A DNA stretch of 64,000 nucleotides from CBDCFV01 sp965203835 (GTDB lineage Bacteria > Chloroflexota > Dehalococcoidia > Lucifugimonadales > UBA3495): the NCBI GenBank assembly GCA_965203835.1, contig OZ241919.1, positions 558,001 through 622,000 of the forward strand, written 5' to 3'. This document shows, in pieces, positions 33,780-43,707 of the stretch (position 1 is the stretch's first letter; every line of letters starts with the position of its first letter). The notes beneath the pieces are model-generated. The model was not told the DNA's origin. It was given only the letters and a program-made list of their open reading frames with translations, and ran no database searches. Both the position numbers and the translations under genes were made by a program.

Positions 33780-34682
33780 CTAACCCTTGAACACCGCTCG
33801 TTCATGCCACCTCAAAAATCTGGCGGCCGGACGTTGGTCACTGCGGTCAGGAACCACCTGCAGGACCGATCCACTATATTTTCTCAACGATTCCTCCACG
33901 CTGGCCCCTACGGCTCTTCCTCCCACCAAGACAGTGAGGTCGGACATCACAGTGAACAGACCCGAGTCAAAGAATTTGTGGTGCAACACACAGAGAGCCA
34001 TTCCATTATCGACCTGCGCCGGCCCCCTAGCACAGTGCCATTTGATGTGGGCGGCCTCAACCCCGATCGGTTGTCCGTCGACTTGCACGTCCAACTCACA
34101 GAGAGCACACCGACTCTTATACGCTTGCAGAATCAATTCGCGGAAACGTGGGTCACGCGAATCGCGTCTGGACAAAGTGTCAACCGGCCAGCTTGGGCCT
34201 ACTTCACCGACCAGTCCTACACTTTCTAGTATGTCCTGATGCAAGGATGGCGGAAAGTAGTTGTTAAGCAGATTTCCAACCACGCGCCACGCAAAGTCAG
34301 GGTTCGAATCAAGGGCGTGTACGAATTCCTGGGTAAGGCCCCCACGAATGTCGTGTTCTCGCAAGTCAGATAGGTAGGGATCCCCTGATGTTGTCGTTCT
34401 TACGAGTTCCGGTCTGTCAAGCTCCCACAATCTGTCGTTAGTCAGGTGCCAAAATGGGTAATGTGCGTTCTCCCTGCTGTCGGGCAAGCCGAAGCGCCTA
34501 ATCAACCTGTTCAGGTCTCCCTCTATTTCCCCATATGCAATTAGTCTCTGTTGCCCACTCAAGTGGCGCCCAATGGAAAGCAACAGCAATAACGGCTTGT
34601 GAGGGGAAGGCCGCCCGCGCCGCAAGGCGACCCGAATCGTCTGGACCCTGTGCAGCACTTCATAATTTGGATTCCGCGTCAT
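33780..34682 (-). CDS. Phosphorothioate-DNA-type SBD-HNH restriction endonuclease
   Basis: A 300-residue protein resembling type IV restriction enzymes that recognise sulphur-modified DNA. The N-terminal half has HKPLLLLLSIGRHLSG near 28-43 and HYPFWHLTNDRLWEL near 73-87, which match the sulphur-binding-domain fold of McrA-type enzymes. The C-terminal half has an HNH nuclease: YKSRCALCELDV, VEAAHIKWHC, then NGMALCVLHHKFFDSGLFTV with the Cys and His ligands. It probably cuts incoming phosphorothioated DNA. No complete dnd or ssp modification set is seen here, but a PAPS-reductase-like gene lies at 48599-49345. Confidence 0.8.
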   Translation of the reverse strand: MTRNPNYEVLHRVQTIRVALRRGRPSPHKPLLLLLSIGRHLSGQQRLIAYGEIEGDLNRLIRRFGLPDSRENAHYPFWHLTNDRLWELDRPELVRTTTSGDPYLSDLREHDIRGGLTQEFVHALDSNPDFAWRVVGNLLNNYFPPSLHQDILESVGLVGEVGPSWPVDTLSRRDSRDPRFRELILQAYKSRCALCELDVQVDGQPIGVEAAHIKWHCARGPAQVDNGMALCVLHHKFFDSGLFTVMSDLTVLVGGRAVGASVEESLRKYSGSVLQVVPDRSDQRPAARFLRWHERAVFKG

Positions 34683-34808
34683 CTATGCTGTCCCTGCCAC
34701 CGAGAATGGTCCACCAAATAGTCAAGATCGAGAGCCCATATGGGACACTTGCAATCGCTGCGGAAAACTGCGCTACTCTTGGCCGGCTTGTCTGCAAGCT
34801 GCTAACTA

Positions 34809-36029
34809 GTACCGGGTCAAGCCGGTAGTGTCAGGCATGTCTTCCGATGAAGGGTGATGCTATCTTTGGGCAGGGGATTTGTGTTGGGTGAGGTGGGCGT
34901 TCATGGTTCAGGAAAAGTATGAGGTTCAGCTCTCATCGCAGGAAAAGGGGCAGCTGCGGAGAATGATCCGGTCGGGCAGGAGTTCGGCCCAGGCAATCAC
35001 CCGTGCCCGCATTCTGCTCAAGACAGACGAGGGCTGGACCGCCGCTCAGGTGGCCGCCGCTCTGGACATCTCGGAGCGCACGGTGTTCCGCGCCAAGCGG
35101 CGATATGCCGAGGAGGGGTTGGACCAGGTGCTGCATCGCCGTAACCAGGTCAACCGGTACCGGAAGCTGGACGATCGGGCAGAGGCCCACCTCATCGCCC
35201 TGGCCTGCAGCTCGGCCCCCGAGGGTCAGGATCACTGGACGTTGCGCGCCCTGGCGGGCAAGACCGTGGAACTGGGATTGGTGGAGTCGTTGTCCCACGA
35301 GACGGTGCGGTTGCGTCTGAAAAAAACACGCTCAAGCCGTGGCGCAAGAAACAGTGGTGCATTCCCAAAGTGAGCGCCGACTTCGTGGCCCACATGGAGG
35401 ACGTGCTGGATCTCTACGCCGAACCCTACGACCCGGAAAGGCCGGTGGTCTGTTTTGACGAGACCTCCACACAGTTGCTGGCAGACATCAGCGAACCTCT
35501 ACCCGCCAAGCCCGGAAGGTTGAGGCGGGAGGACTACGAGTACCTGCGTGCGGGAACCCGCAACCTGTTCCTTACCTGCGAGCCCTTGGCGGGCTGGCGG
35601 CATGTGGAGGTGACGGAACGGCGCACCATGCAGGACTTCGCCCATCAGATGCGCTGGCTGGTGGATGAGGCTTACCCCGGTGTTCCGGTAATCCGAGTGG
35701 TCCTGGACAATTTGAACACGCACCGGATGGCGTCCCTCTACGAGACCTTTCCACCGGCTGAGGCGCGTCGCATAGCCAAGCGCCTGGAGTTCCACCACAC
35801 CCCCAAGCATGGCAGTTGGCTGAACATGGCCGAGATTGAGTTCAGCGTACTGGCCCGGGCCTGTCTCAAGGGCCGCAACCCTGATGAATGCGCCCTGAAA
35901 AGGAATATCAGCGCTTGCGAGGCGGAGCGAAATGCCATGGGAGCCACCATCAACTGGCGTTTCACCGCCAAGGACGCCAGAACCAAACTCCGCCGGCTAT
36001 ATCCTGACACTTCAGCTTTGACTCAACAC
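34809..36029 (+). mobile_element. IS630-family insertion sequence, about 1.2 kb
   Basis: Bounded by imperfect 27-base inverted repeats (34809-34835 and 36003-36029, 19 of 27 matching, the inner 8 bases AGTGTCAGG-type identical) and flanked on each side by the TA target dinucleotide (34807-34808 and 36030-36031), as expected for IS630/Tc1-mariner elements. It lies between the HNH gene and the end of the BREX operon. Confidence 0.85.
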
Positions 36030-36032
36030 TAG
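34903..36032 (+). CDS. IS630-family transposase in two frames
   Basis: The first frame (ending 35373) encodes the helix-turn-helix part, with AAALDISERTVFRAKRRYAE and GLDQVLHRRN. The second frame (from about 35300) encodes the DDE domain: VVCFDETS, VIRVVLDNLNTH and HGSWLNMAEIEFSVLAR supply Asp, Asp and Glu. The frames join by a -1 shift at a run of seven A (35310-35316), giving KKNTLKPWRKKQW. This is a plausible programmed frameshift, as known for several IS families, but a sequencing or mutational slip cannot be excluded. The stop codon TAG is completed by the TA target duplication and the flanking G. Confidence 0.82.
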
Positions 36033-36137
36033 GTAAAGCGTATTGACAAGGAGGGGACTGGTCCGACCCTCCTCAGTTTGGCGAAATTACTTCACCCCGA
36101 AAACAATGCTTCGATGCCTACTATCAAATCCCCAGAT

Positions 36138-38177
36138 TCAATCTCCCAGTGCCTTAAATAGGGCTTCTCTCACATCTGCGTAATAGATGATACCCAGCTT
36201 GGTCGCCATGTCGTCAGACAAGTCGTTCAGTTGCTTTCTAGCGGAGATCGGAATCAATAACTGGACCGCTCCTTTCTCAACCGCGAGTTCCGCCACGTTC
36301 ACCGCGTTGTGTACGGGGTCCAGCCCGCCTCCAAGATTCAGACCTCCAACCGTTGCAAGTCCTCCCTTGAGGCTCTTCCCCAGAAGGGCGCCACATAGCG
36401 CCAATAGAGCTGGAAGGCCAAGGAAAGCTCCAGTCCTCGAAGTGTCGAATGAACGGAGTTGGATTGTGAACTCATGGGCGCGCGGGTCTCGGTCCCCCAC
36501 CAAGTCCTTGGCCTGCGTGACCAGGTTTCCTTGAGCATATCTGACACTCTCTCGGAACGGACCGGGGGCGGGAACGTTGATGATCTTTACTCCTGAACCT
36601 GGTCCAACGTTCACCTCAATGCGATAGAGACCCGCATTGTCATCCAGCCCGCCGGGGCTGATAGCCCATACCTGCCCCGGAGGAAGCGGGTCTGCCGCAA
36701 TTGCATCGTCGCTTTGGAGCTCGGGCGTAGCCACGAATCGTTCGACCCCATCCTCGCCCATCGTGTAACTGAATTGGGTATTCCTAAACTCGGCGCTGCC
36801 GATCCGCTTTTGTTGTTCCTTAACCCGCCGACGACACTCAAGGGCCAACCGGACCGCCCACTCAATGTCTTCGTCCGGAATTTCTGCTTCCCGGTCAGGG
36901 TGGAGGAGCTTCAACAGGCCATCCAAAGTCCGATTCACTGCTGTGGTGTCTCGTCCGCTAAGGGCGCCACCATATTGGACTCGTCCTTGAATGGAGGACA
37001 GCCTGTTTTCAGACCGCAGTTGCGACCAGCAGTCAGATAGGAAGTCATTCACCAAGCCAAAGTGATCTGTGAAGTATGAACGGTCCAATTTGGGTACGTC
37101 CCAACCCGGCAGATAGGCATGAATACGATCCATGAAGGCGGTGTCATGCCTCATCTCTGGCGGCAGCGGTTCCAGCAGATGCCCAATCCGCTGCTGGTGT
37201 TCGACATCGACGTCAAAGTTACCCACGAACACCAAGCTACCGTTCGCACGTATGCTTTCGCGGCCCCTGCTGAACTCTCCAGACTCCATGTAGCCCTTCA
37301 TGATGTTGACGCCATCCTTCTGATCGAAGGAGACGCCGGAGATTTCGTCGAAGCAGACGACATCGTACTGGGCAACCAGGCCGCGCTGTCCCGTTGCGTT
37401 GTTCACGAACATGCGGGCAACCGTTGCCTTGCCCCCGGAAATTAGGTGGGAAGCAGGAGAAATCTGCTGAAAGAGGTGGGACTTGCCTGTACCGCGAGGG
37501 CCGAGTTCGACCATATTGAAGTTGCGGTCTACAAATGGAACCATCCGCAGTAACAGGACATCCTGGGACCGCGGGCTAATGGTGGAAGGCTCGAAGCCAA
37601 CGCTTCTCAGCATCAGGTGCTTCCATTGATCCGAGGTAAAGGCCCTACGCCCAGCAGCGAGATCGTCCAGCATTCCACGCTTGGAGAGCTGGATCGGACG
37701 TAGGGCCTCGATTCCGAAGGGTCTGCCCCCCTTTTCCTCTGCCACGGTGGCGTCGTAGGTAAGCTCCAGCTCCGCATAGAACCCACCAGTCAGCATACGC
37801 TCGTGTGCAGAAACGAGTTCTGCGGAGATTCGAACGTCGGTCAGCCTCAGGCTCGGCAGGGTAGCCATGTAGGAATCGGAACGGGCGTCTAGTCGAGCGG
37901 TGATGATGTCTATGAGCTTGACCGCCCCGAGCTCACGGGCGCGCGACTTGAAGAGCTCCTCCTCGCCAGCCCTGACGGTCCGGTATCGCATCTGCGATTC
38001 GACGATGTTCAGGCCCTCTTGTATTTCCCTCTCGTCTGTGCTCGCGCAGTATCTCCCTAACAGGAACTCGGCGACGTATTCGGGAACAGGGTATCTCCCC
38101 TTGAAAGACCGGGCTAGGTCCTTGCGGACCACATACCCCTCGAAGGCTTGCGCCGCTAGATCGTCTAGTTCATCCAT
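36138..38177 (-). CDS. brxL: BREX Lon-like AAA+ protein BrxL
   Basis: A 679-residue protein of type 1 BREX. The N-terminus (DELDDLAAQAFEGYVVRKDLA) is the conserved BrxL start. The AAA+ core has Walker A GPRGTGKSH near 225-235 and Walker B VVCFDEISG near 273-281. The C-terminus is Lon-protease-like with LATVGGLNLGGGLDP and GAVQLLIPISARKQL. The canonical Ser-Lys dyad of Lon is not obvious: the Ser position reads RTGA and the Lys position falls in GGLDPVHN, so the domain may be structural. The ATG at 38177 lies 17 bases past the pglZ stop. Last gene of the operon; the IS630 element lies just downstream. Confidence 0.92.
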   Translation of the reverse strand: MDELDDLAAQAFEGYVVRKDLARSFKGRYPVPEYVAEFLLGRYCASTDEREIQEGLNIVESQMRYRTVRAGEEELFKSRARELGAVKLIDIITARLDARSDSYMATLPSLRLTDVRISAELVSAHERMLTGGFYAELELTYDATVAEEKGGRPFGIEALRPIQLSKRGMLDDLAAGRRAFTSDQWKHLMLRSVGFEPSTISPRSQDVLLLRMVPFVDRNFNMVELGPRGTGKSHLFQQISPASHLISGGKATVARMFVNNATGQRGLVAQYDVVCFDEISGVSFDQKDGVNIMKGYMESGEFSRGRESIRANGSLVFVGNFDVDVEHQQRIGHLLEPLPPEMRHDTAFMDRIHAYLPGWDVPKLDRSYFTDHFGLVNDFLSDCWSQLRSENRLSSIQGRVQYGGALSGRDTTAVNRTLDGLLKLLHPDREAEIPDEDIEWAVRLALECRRRVKEQQKRIGSAEFRNTQFSYTMGEDGVERFVATPELQSDDAIAADPLPPGQVWAISPGGLDDNAGLYRIEVNVGPGSGVKIINVPAPGPFRESVRYAQGNLVTQAKDLVGDRDPRAHEFTIQLRSFDTSRTGAFLGLPALLALCGALLGKSLKGGLATVGGLNLGGGLDPVHNAVNVAELAVEKGAVQLLIPISARKQLNDLSDDMATKLGIIYYADVREALFKALGD

Positions 38178-38193
38178 GACGAGTGTAACCAAC

Positions 38194-40521
38194 TTATGAC
38201 CCCCCCACGATTGTGCTCGTTTGAGCCAAGACCATGCCGTCTGAGCCAACTACCACGACCAACGCCGCCTTTTCTTCATGCTCTGCATCTTCAACCAGGA
38301 GGAACAATTCACCTTGGTCCCCAAGCTCCTTACCACCCATAGCCAATGTGGTAGCGGGGTCGCCTCCTTTGGTACGGATGTCTACACGTGCGCCAGCCGC
38401 TGACCCCTCGATCATGATGTTGCACCGGAGCCGCCGCCACCTCACGTCACCAATGGACACGGTCGGCTGGGACGCTCGTCCGGATGCCGCCAGAATCGGG
38501 ACCACACACTCCTGTGGGCTGAGACCGCCGTGCTCGTATTCTTTGCCAGCTTCGTAGCAATGGATGCCTGGCGCGATGGCAATGCGGACGGTGGGGTCCC
38601 AGTGCCAAGATACAACCTGCTGGTCGGTTTGAGAGCCTTCCTTTAACCGCGCGCAGCGCCCTTTCCGTACCTCGGTAAGGTGTTCCGGCAACTCAGCTTT
38701 GGGCAGGCCACCAGGCATCATCAGCCACCCGTGGTCAGTGACCACAACCACCTTTCCCCATCCGTGATCCAAGAGACTAGCTATCCTATCAACAAGACCT
38801 CGAAGTTCGGCGGCGGCATGGTGGACAATTCTCCACCCATGTTCGTGCCCGTATGTGTCGATGTTCCCCGACTCCAACCATGCGCGCCCGGCGCTATCGC
38901 CAAGCTCCTCTGCTCCCAGTATCTGGAAGCCCTCATTACCTACCAGCCTCCGCAGTAGCCGGGCATTGACCTTCGCTCCGTTGGCCTTTACAACAGTTTC
39001 AAAGCCCTCACCCCCGGCTAACTCGGAAGCTGCAGGAGAGACGGCCGGCTTTGCCGTAGCGGTTACTGATGGCAGAGCCGTCAGACGTGGCTCCACTTCT
39101 ACATCAATCCCCCTCTGCTCCAACATCGTTCCAAGCCGATGTGCCAAATCGAACCGAAGGCCGTCAACGAATAGCAGGCACGTTTCCTTGCCCACCTCCA
39201 GCGGAGGTCCTGTTTGGTAGCTGTCTGGCCCGGACACAGCAATGGCGTCCTGAAACGCCTCGACGATCCCTTCCAGCCACGGGTGATATACCGTCCGCGC
39301 GGCTGATCTCACGGCCCTGACGTCCTCCATTCTCTCGACCGAGGCAAGTGCGTCTAGGACAGCTAGGTCGGCAACCCATCCGTCATCAGCATATTTCTGC
39401 ATAATCTCAGAAATAGATGTTCCCCATGCCATTCGTTCGGTGGCTCGCACCATTGTTGCAAGATGCTCAATGGCCTGGGCAAGAGGAGCGGACTCCAAGG
39501 AAGCCCATACCCAGCTTCGCCGCTCACCGTGGTGCTGCTCCAGTTCGAGAATCTTGCACCGAGCGGCATCAGGGTCTAAGCTCGACAAGCCTACCAGGGC
39601 GTCACGAAGAGCAACCTCTGCAGATTCATTGTTCTGGGGCCACGATTCCGAATGGTCGAGAAGCGGCAAAGTCATCTGTGGTTTGGCTTCTCGCAGCCGG
39701 TCGGGGATGGCTACGTAAAATGCGGGAGTTTCTGCGAAGCGACGCCAGACCATATCCCAATTGCCGTATTGCTGCCCCAATTTCTCGGCGGCTGCCACTT
39801 GGCCGTCCTTCTCCGGGTGGAAGTCGTAGTGACTTTCGCACAATGCCACAAATGCCGCCCACTCCTGGTCGGAGCACTCATCTTGATATTCTTTGGGGTC
39901 ATTCATCCATCGAAGCACGTTCTTTACATTGTCGGGGTGGATCAATCCGTCCAGATAGAAGGCCCGTATTGGAGCGGCCCTACAGATAGCCTCGATAGGC
40001 TCTTCCGCCAGCTTCAGAAGGGAACGCTGGAGTGCCTCTCTGGTCCCCTGGCCTCCATCTACCCCTATGCCAAGCCCTCCGTCCTTGGTCTGTAGGAATG
40101 CGTTGACTGTCCAGTCTCGGCCGTTCTTCTGGCTCCACAGCACTCCCCGGTATTGCAACTCAGCCAAGGGCTGCAACTGGACTGGGCAGGTCTCCAACGC
40201 CCGCATGTCCTGTCGTGAGTAGCCGGGCAAGTAGAGCACGGGCACCCTCTCCGGCGGTAGGCTGGGATGAGGAATCGTGCGGGCAATAATGCACCTCAGC
40301 CAATAGGCTGGGCCGGTGTTCTCGTCTGGGGAGTATTTGCCCAGAACAAAGAGAGGCAACCGGTCCTTGAGCAAAGACAACAATTGCTCCCATTGCCGAG
40401 CCTCGTCCGTCCAGAGGACGGCGGCAGGTGGGACTTGGTCCTGCCTGTTGTGCGAGCTCGCACTCTCTAGCGCGTCGGCCAGAGCGTCGAGGAAGGTTCT
40501 GGAAACGGAGACGGTAGTCAC
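38194..40521 (-). CDS. pglZ: BREX phosphatase-like protein PglZ
   Basis: A 775-residue alkaline-phosphatase-superfamily protein essential in BREX systems. The PglZ domain is marked by CLLFVDGLRFDLAHRLG near 440-456 (metal-binding Asp), LPSVTATAKPAVSP near 475-488 (the nucleophile-type Ser/Thr segment), and VVVVTDHGWLMMPGGLP near 596-612 with Asp-His metal ligands. EYEHGGLSPQECVVPIL near 655-671 carries another conserved His-Gly-Gly. The start ATG overlaps the pglX stop by four bases, indicating translational coupling. The biochemical role in BREX is still uncertain. Confidence 0.93.
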   Translation of the reverse strand: MTTVSVSRTFLDALADALESASSHNRQDQVPPAAVLWTDEARQWEQLLSLLKDRLPLFVLGKYSPDENTGPAYWLRCIIARTIPHPSLPPERVPVLYLPGYSRQDMRALETCPVQLQPLAELQYRGVLWSQKNGRDWTVNAFLQTKDGGLGIGVDGGQGTREALQRSLLKLAEEPIEAICRAAPIRAFYLDGLIHPDNVKNVLRWMNDPKEYQDECSDQEWAAFVALCESHYDFHPEKDGQVAAAEKLGQQYGNWDMVWRRFAETPAFYVAIPDRLREAKPQMTLPLLDHSESWPQNNESAEVALRDALVGLSSLDPDAARCKILELEQHHGERRSWVWASLESAPLAQAIEHLATMVRATERMAWGTSISEIMQKYADDGWVADLAVLDALASVERMEDVRAVRSAARTVYHPWLEGIVEAFQDAIAVSGPDSYQTGPPLEVGKETCLLFVDGLRFDLAHRLGTMLEQRGIDVEVEPRLTALPSVTATAKPAVSPAASELAGGEGFETVVKANGAKVNARLLRRLVGNEGFQILGAEELGDSAGRAWLESGNIDTYGHEHGWRIVHHAAAELRGLVDRIASLLDHGWGKVVVVTDHGWLMMPGGLPKAELPEHLTEVRKGRCARLKEGSQTDQQVVSWHWDPTVRIAIAPGIHCYEAGKEYEHGGLSPQECVVPILAASGRASQPTVSIGDVRWRRLRCNIMIEGSAAGARVDIRTKGGDPATTLAMGGKELGDQGELFLLVEDAEHEEKAALVVVVGSDGMVLAQTSTIVGGS

Positions 40522-43500
40522 TCTGTCTTCGCCTCCTTCGCAGCGCGCTTCTGCGCCAAAGTAAAGTTCACGTCGTTCACCCGCTCGGAGCCGTCGGGGT
40601 CCCTACCGCGGTCCTTCTTCCAATTCACGTTTACTCGGCTGCGAAGAACGCCTGCGGCAACGAACGGACGGATGTTTAGCCGCACACCGTCGTTGATGTC
40701 AGGATTCCAGCCCATTGGTTGTTCGCGTAGAGGCTTCCAGCGAACGTATATGTCGTAGGGCGGCTCCCCATCACGTATGGCTTCGAGCTTCCTTTGCAGT
40801 TCCAAGGCAGCTACTAACCGAGCGCTTGCCCCCGGAGTGCTAGATTCTTCGGCGGCTCGCTGAGTGCGAATCCACTCGCCCAAATACGTGTATATGAGCC
40901 TGTCGAGATTGGCCACATCCAGCTTGTGGTAGTTCACAAGGGCCGAGAAACCGTCCCGCCGACCGTCCCAGACGTGCCAGATAAAGGGGCGCTGGTGGAA
41001 CAGCTTGCAATGCTGGTTGAAGAAACCATCGCGGAGCCAGGCATCCAGTCCTTTGTCGGCGAAACCAACGTGTCGTAACAACTCGGCCTGATGCTCAACC
41101 GACCACCTTTCTCCATAAGCAGCCGCCAATATGTTCCGTAGTCTTTCGGAGCTAGGCTCCTGGCCTACGACCGGCGAGAGCGACAATATCCCATCAGAGA
41201 TGGCCAGCGGGCTCAAGTCATCTGCTTTCCCTTCAGGCCACTGGTATCCAAGTAGCCTTCCCATCGCGACCTGTAGAGGTTCGCTACTGTCTCTTGGGTC
41301 ACCTCGGAAGAGCCACTGGGTTGGGTCCTCGGAGAAGGGCTCTGGAATGGGGCCGGTTGACTTGGCCGCCGCCTGCCAGTAGTCGAGATCGAACGGCACC
41401 TTCTCAAAATATCGCACGTCCACACTTAGCTTCTGATTCACTTGCCGAACGCAAGTTGGGAATTCTCGTGATGAGCAAAACGCCCATAATGCAGGAAGAT
41501 GGGCAACATCCTTTGGCACTGCAACGCATATGATGTTCTCAAAGATTTCTCCAGTGTAGAGTGTCGCAGCAAGCCCGCGAGTGTAGGATATTGCGATGCC
41601 CCTCCGCCCCCACGCCTCGCGACCTGCAATCGTCGCTCCTGCTCCCTGAGTTCTGGCGGCCAGAATCCCCGATCCATCCTCCCAAAAGATAACGCTCTCA
41701 CGTCCGCCATAGAGGGTCGGTCCCGAGACTGTCAACTGTTCCGGTGTCCAAACTGCCCTCGGCAGAACTAATTCCCAGAAGAACCGGCGGAACCTTGGCG
41801 AGTCGCCTGTAGTGATCCCACCTCTGACGTAGGCGAACTTGCCAAGTACGCTATCGCGGTCAATGGGAGCAAAAGACACTATGGCATCAGGATTGACTAA
41901 CACCGATCCTTGTTTGACGGACACTAGAGAGGAATCTAGTAGTTGGCTTGACTTCGCTTCCGGGTCAGTTCCTTCAGAGACATCTAGGCCGACAAATTCA
42001 TTAGTAAGAGAGGGCGTAACTTTGTCCACGATCAGCACCGCTGTGAAGGCACCAGCCGCGGCACTACTTGCAAATGCATGTTCTCCCAACTTGATTGCGG
42101 CCTTCCAAGTGTCCTGAGCGAGTGAGATCTCCCGCAATCTCGCATATCGTTTGAGAAATAGCCAGTTCTGAGGCGTGACCACCGCATATGTGCCCCCAGG
42201 TATGCAGAAGGCACCAGCGCGTACCATAAAGGCGGTGGCCAGATCCGCTCTCGCTTCTTCATAATGTTGCTCAATGAAATCCTTGAGTACATCTCCTTGC
42301 TTGCCGCGTGCGAGATACGGCACATTGGTCGCAACCAGAGTATATTGACGTGCCAGCAGTTCGGCGGCACGTGCAGCTCCCAGGGCGGCACTCCCAAAGA
42401 CTGCCGCGACCGGGTCGTCAGCCCTCTCCTTTGCTAGCGCTCCTTCCAGGAGTGGCGCAACCTTGCCGAAGTCAGGCGTGAACATCCGCTCTGGGACCGG
42501 AACGTTCATAGGATCAATAAGACTGCCAAGGTCCGGCCCATTCACGAATAGCCCGTGCAGCCTCCCCAGGGTCTGTCGCATGTTGGCGTCGTCTCCTGCC
42601 AGCTTAGTCCATGCTTCACTCTGTCCACGAACCGCTATGCCTGAACATGCGAGATTCAGCGTAGGCAGTTCGCGGTAGCCCCCAACCTTCCATGCCGAGA
42701 GCGCAAGGGAAAAGGCAGCGATTTGTACGCACCGGGGGTCTATCTCCAGTCCGAATAGATTGTCACGAAGCACGGAGTCAGCCGCCTGAGTCTCACTGAT
42801 GCCCTCTTCCTCCATACGCATCTGGCGGAGCATTTCGAACGCAACTACCAAGAAGTGACCCGAGCCACAGCACGGGTCCATCACAGTGACGTCCGCCGCC
42901 CTTTCTGGCCATCCTGGGAATGAACCGGTTGCCGGCGCTCCATCCTCCTGCAATCGAAGATACTTGAATCCCTTTACCAATGGACTTGCGGGATACCGTG
43001 CAGCCCACCATGCGCCAAGCGAGTTCTCCAGCAAGAACCGCACCATGTAGTCTTCGGTGAAGAGCTGAGAGTAAGCGGCCAAGTCCAGCTTCTCGATCTT
43101 TCGCCCGCTGCCGCTGACTTCCCTTTTCTTCTTCGACTGCCAGAACTGGTATACCCAGCCAAGGCCGTCGTCGGACGTGAAGACTGCAATGGGAAGGGTG
43201 CTCAGGATGTCCTCAAGGGCGGCGCGGTCTTCAGGAGCGAAAGTGACCTGGCCACTGGGGTCGTCGGAGGGAAAGATGCCTGGCAGCATGTTGCCTGCGT
43301 ACCGGGCTGCCGTTGCCCACCGGTCCGGGTCCCCCTCTTCCGAAGTCAGTTCCTCGCACTCCTCCAAAGTCACGGCCACACCGGCAGGGTGCATGAGCAA
43401 GTCGCTTTCGGCTAGGAACTGCGCGAACAGCATCCGATGCCACTGCACATACGCCACCTCCTCAACGAGCAAGGCGAATCCGGTGGACTGGCTGCCGGAA

Positions 43501-43691
43501 CCCAGTTGGCGGGCCTTTGCCCGCAACGCATTACGAAGCGCCCTCTGCTCGCTCGTAAGCGTTTCGAACGCCCTTTGCTGATTGACGGCCAGAACATCCA
43601 GGGCGGCGCGTGCCGCATCCTCGGCTTCCTCGCGTGCCGCTATGATAGCCTTCTCCAGGGCAGACCTTAGCGTGGATTCTAGCGTTGCCAT
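40518..43691 (-). CDS. pglX: BREX adenine-specific DNA methyltransferase PglX
   Basis: A 1057-residue N6-adenine methyltransferase that marks host DNA and sets BREX specificity. SAM-binding motif I is DPCCGSGHFLVVAFEML near 265-281. The catalytic motif IV is NVPYL near 455-459 rather than the commoner NPPY, a variant seen in this family as far as I recall. An N-terminal helical part precedes the methylase, and a long C-terminal part carries the likely target recognition region. The ATG at 43691 begins MATLESTLRSAL; an upstream GTG would overlap brxC. It lies between brxC and pglZ in the standard type 1 order. Confidence 0.93.
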   Translation of the reverse strand: MATLESTLRSALEKAIIAAREEAEDAARAALDVLAVNQQRAFETLTSEQRALRNALRAKARQLGSGSQSTGFALLVEEVAYVQWHRMLFAQFLAESDLLMHPAGVAVTLEECEELTSEEGDPDRWATAARYAGNMLPGIFPSDDPSGQVTFAPEDRAALEDILSTLPIAVFTSDDGLGWVYQFWQSKKKREVSGSGRKIEKLDLAAYSQLFTEDYMVRFLLENSLGAWWAARYPASPLVKGFKYLRLQEDGAPATGSFPGWPERAADVTVMDPCCGSGHFLVVAFEMLRQMRMEEEGISETQAADSVLRDNLFGLEIDPRCVQIAAFSLALSAWKVGGYRELPTLNLACSGIAVRGQSEAWTKLAGDDANMRQTLGRLHGLFVNGPDLGSLIDPMNVPVPERMFTPDFGKVAPLLEGALAKERADDPVAAVFGSAALGAARAAELLARQYTLVATNVPYLARGKQGDVLKDFIEQHYEEARADLATAFMVRAGAFCIPGGTYAVVTPQNWLFLKRYARLREISLAQDTWKAAIKLGEHAFASSAAAGAFTAVLIVDKVTPSLTNEFVGLDVSEGTDPEAKSSQLLDSSLVSVKQGSVLVNPDAIVSFAPIDRDSVLGKFAYVRGGITTGDSPRFRRFFWELVLPRAVWTPEQLTVSGPTLYGGRESVIFWEDGSGILAARTQGAGATIAGREAWGRRGIAISYTRGLAATLYTGEIFENIICVAVPKDVAHLPALWAFCSSREFPTCVRQVNQKLSVDVRYFEKVPFDLDYWQAAAKSTGPIPEPFSEDPTQWLFRGDPRDSSEPLQVAMGRLLGYQWPEGKADDLSPLAISDGILSLSPVVGQEPSSERLRNILAAAYGERWSVEHQAELLRHVGFADKGLDAWLRDGFFNQHCKLFHQRPFIWHVWDGRRDGFSALVNYHKLDVANLDRLIYTYLGEWIRTQRAAEESSTPGASARLVAALELQRKLEAIRDGEPPYDIYVRWKPLREQPMGWNPDINDGVRLNIRPFVAAGVLRSRVNVNWKKDRGRDPDGSERVNDVNFTLAQKRAAKEAKTE

Positions 43692-43707
43692 CTTCTGATC
43701 CTTACCT

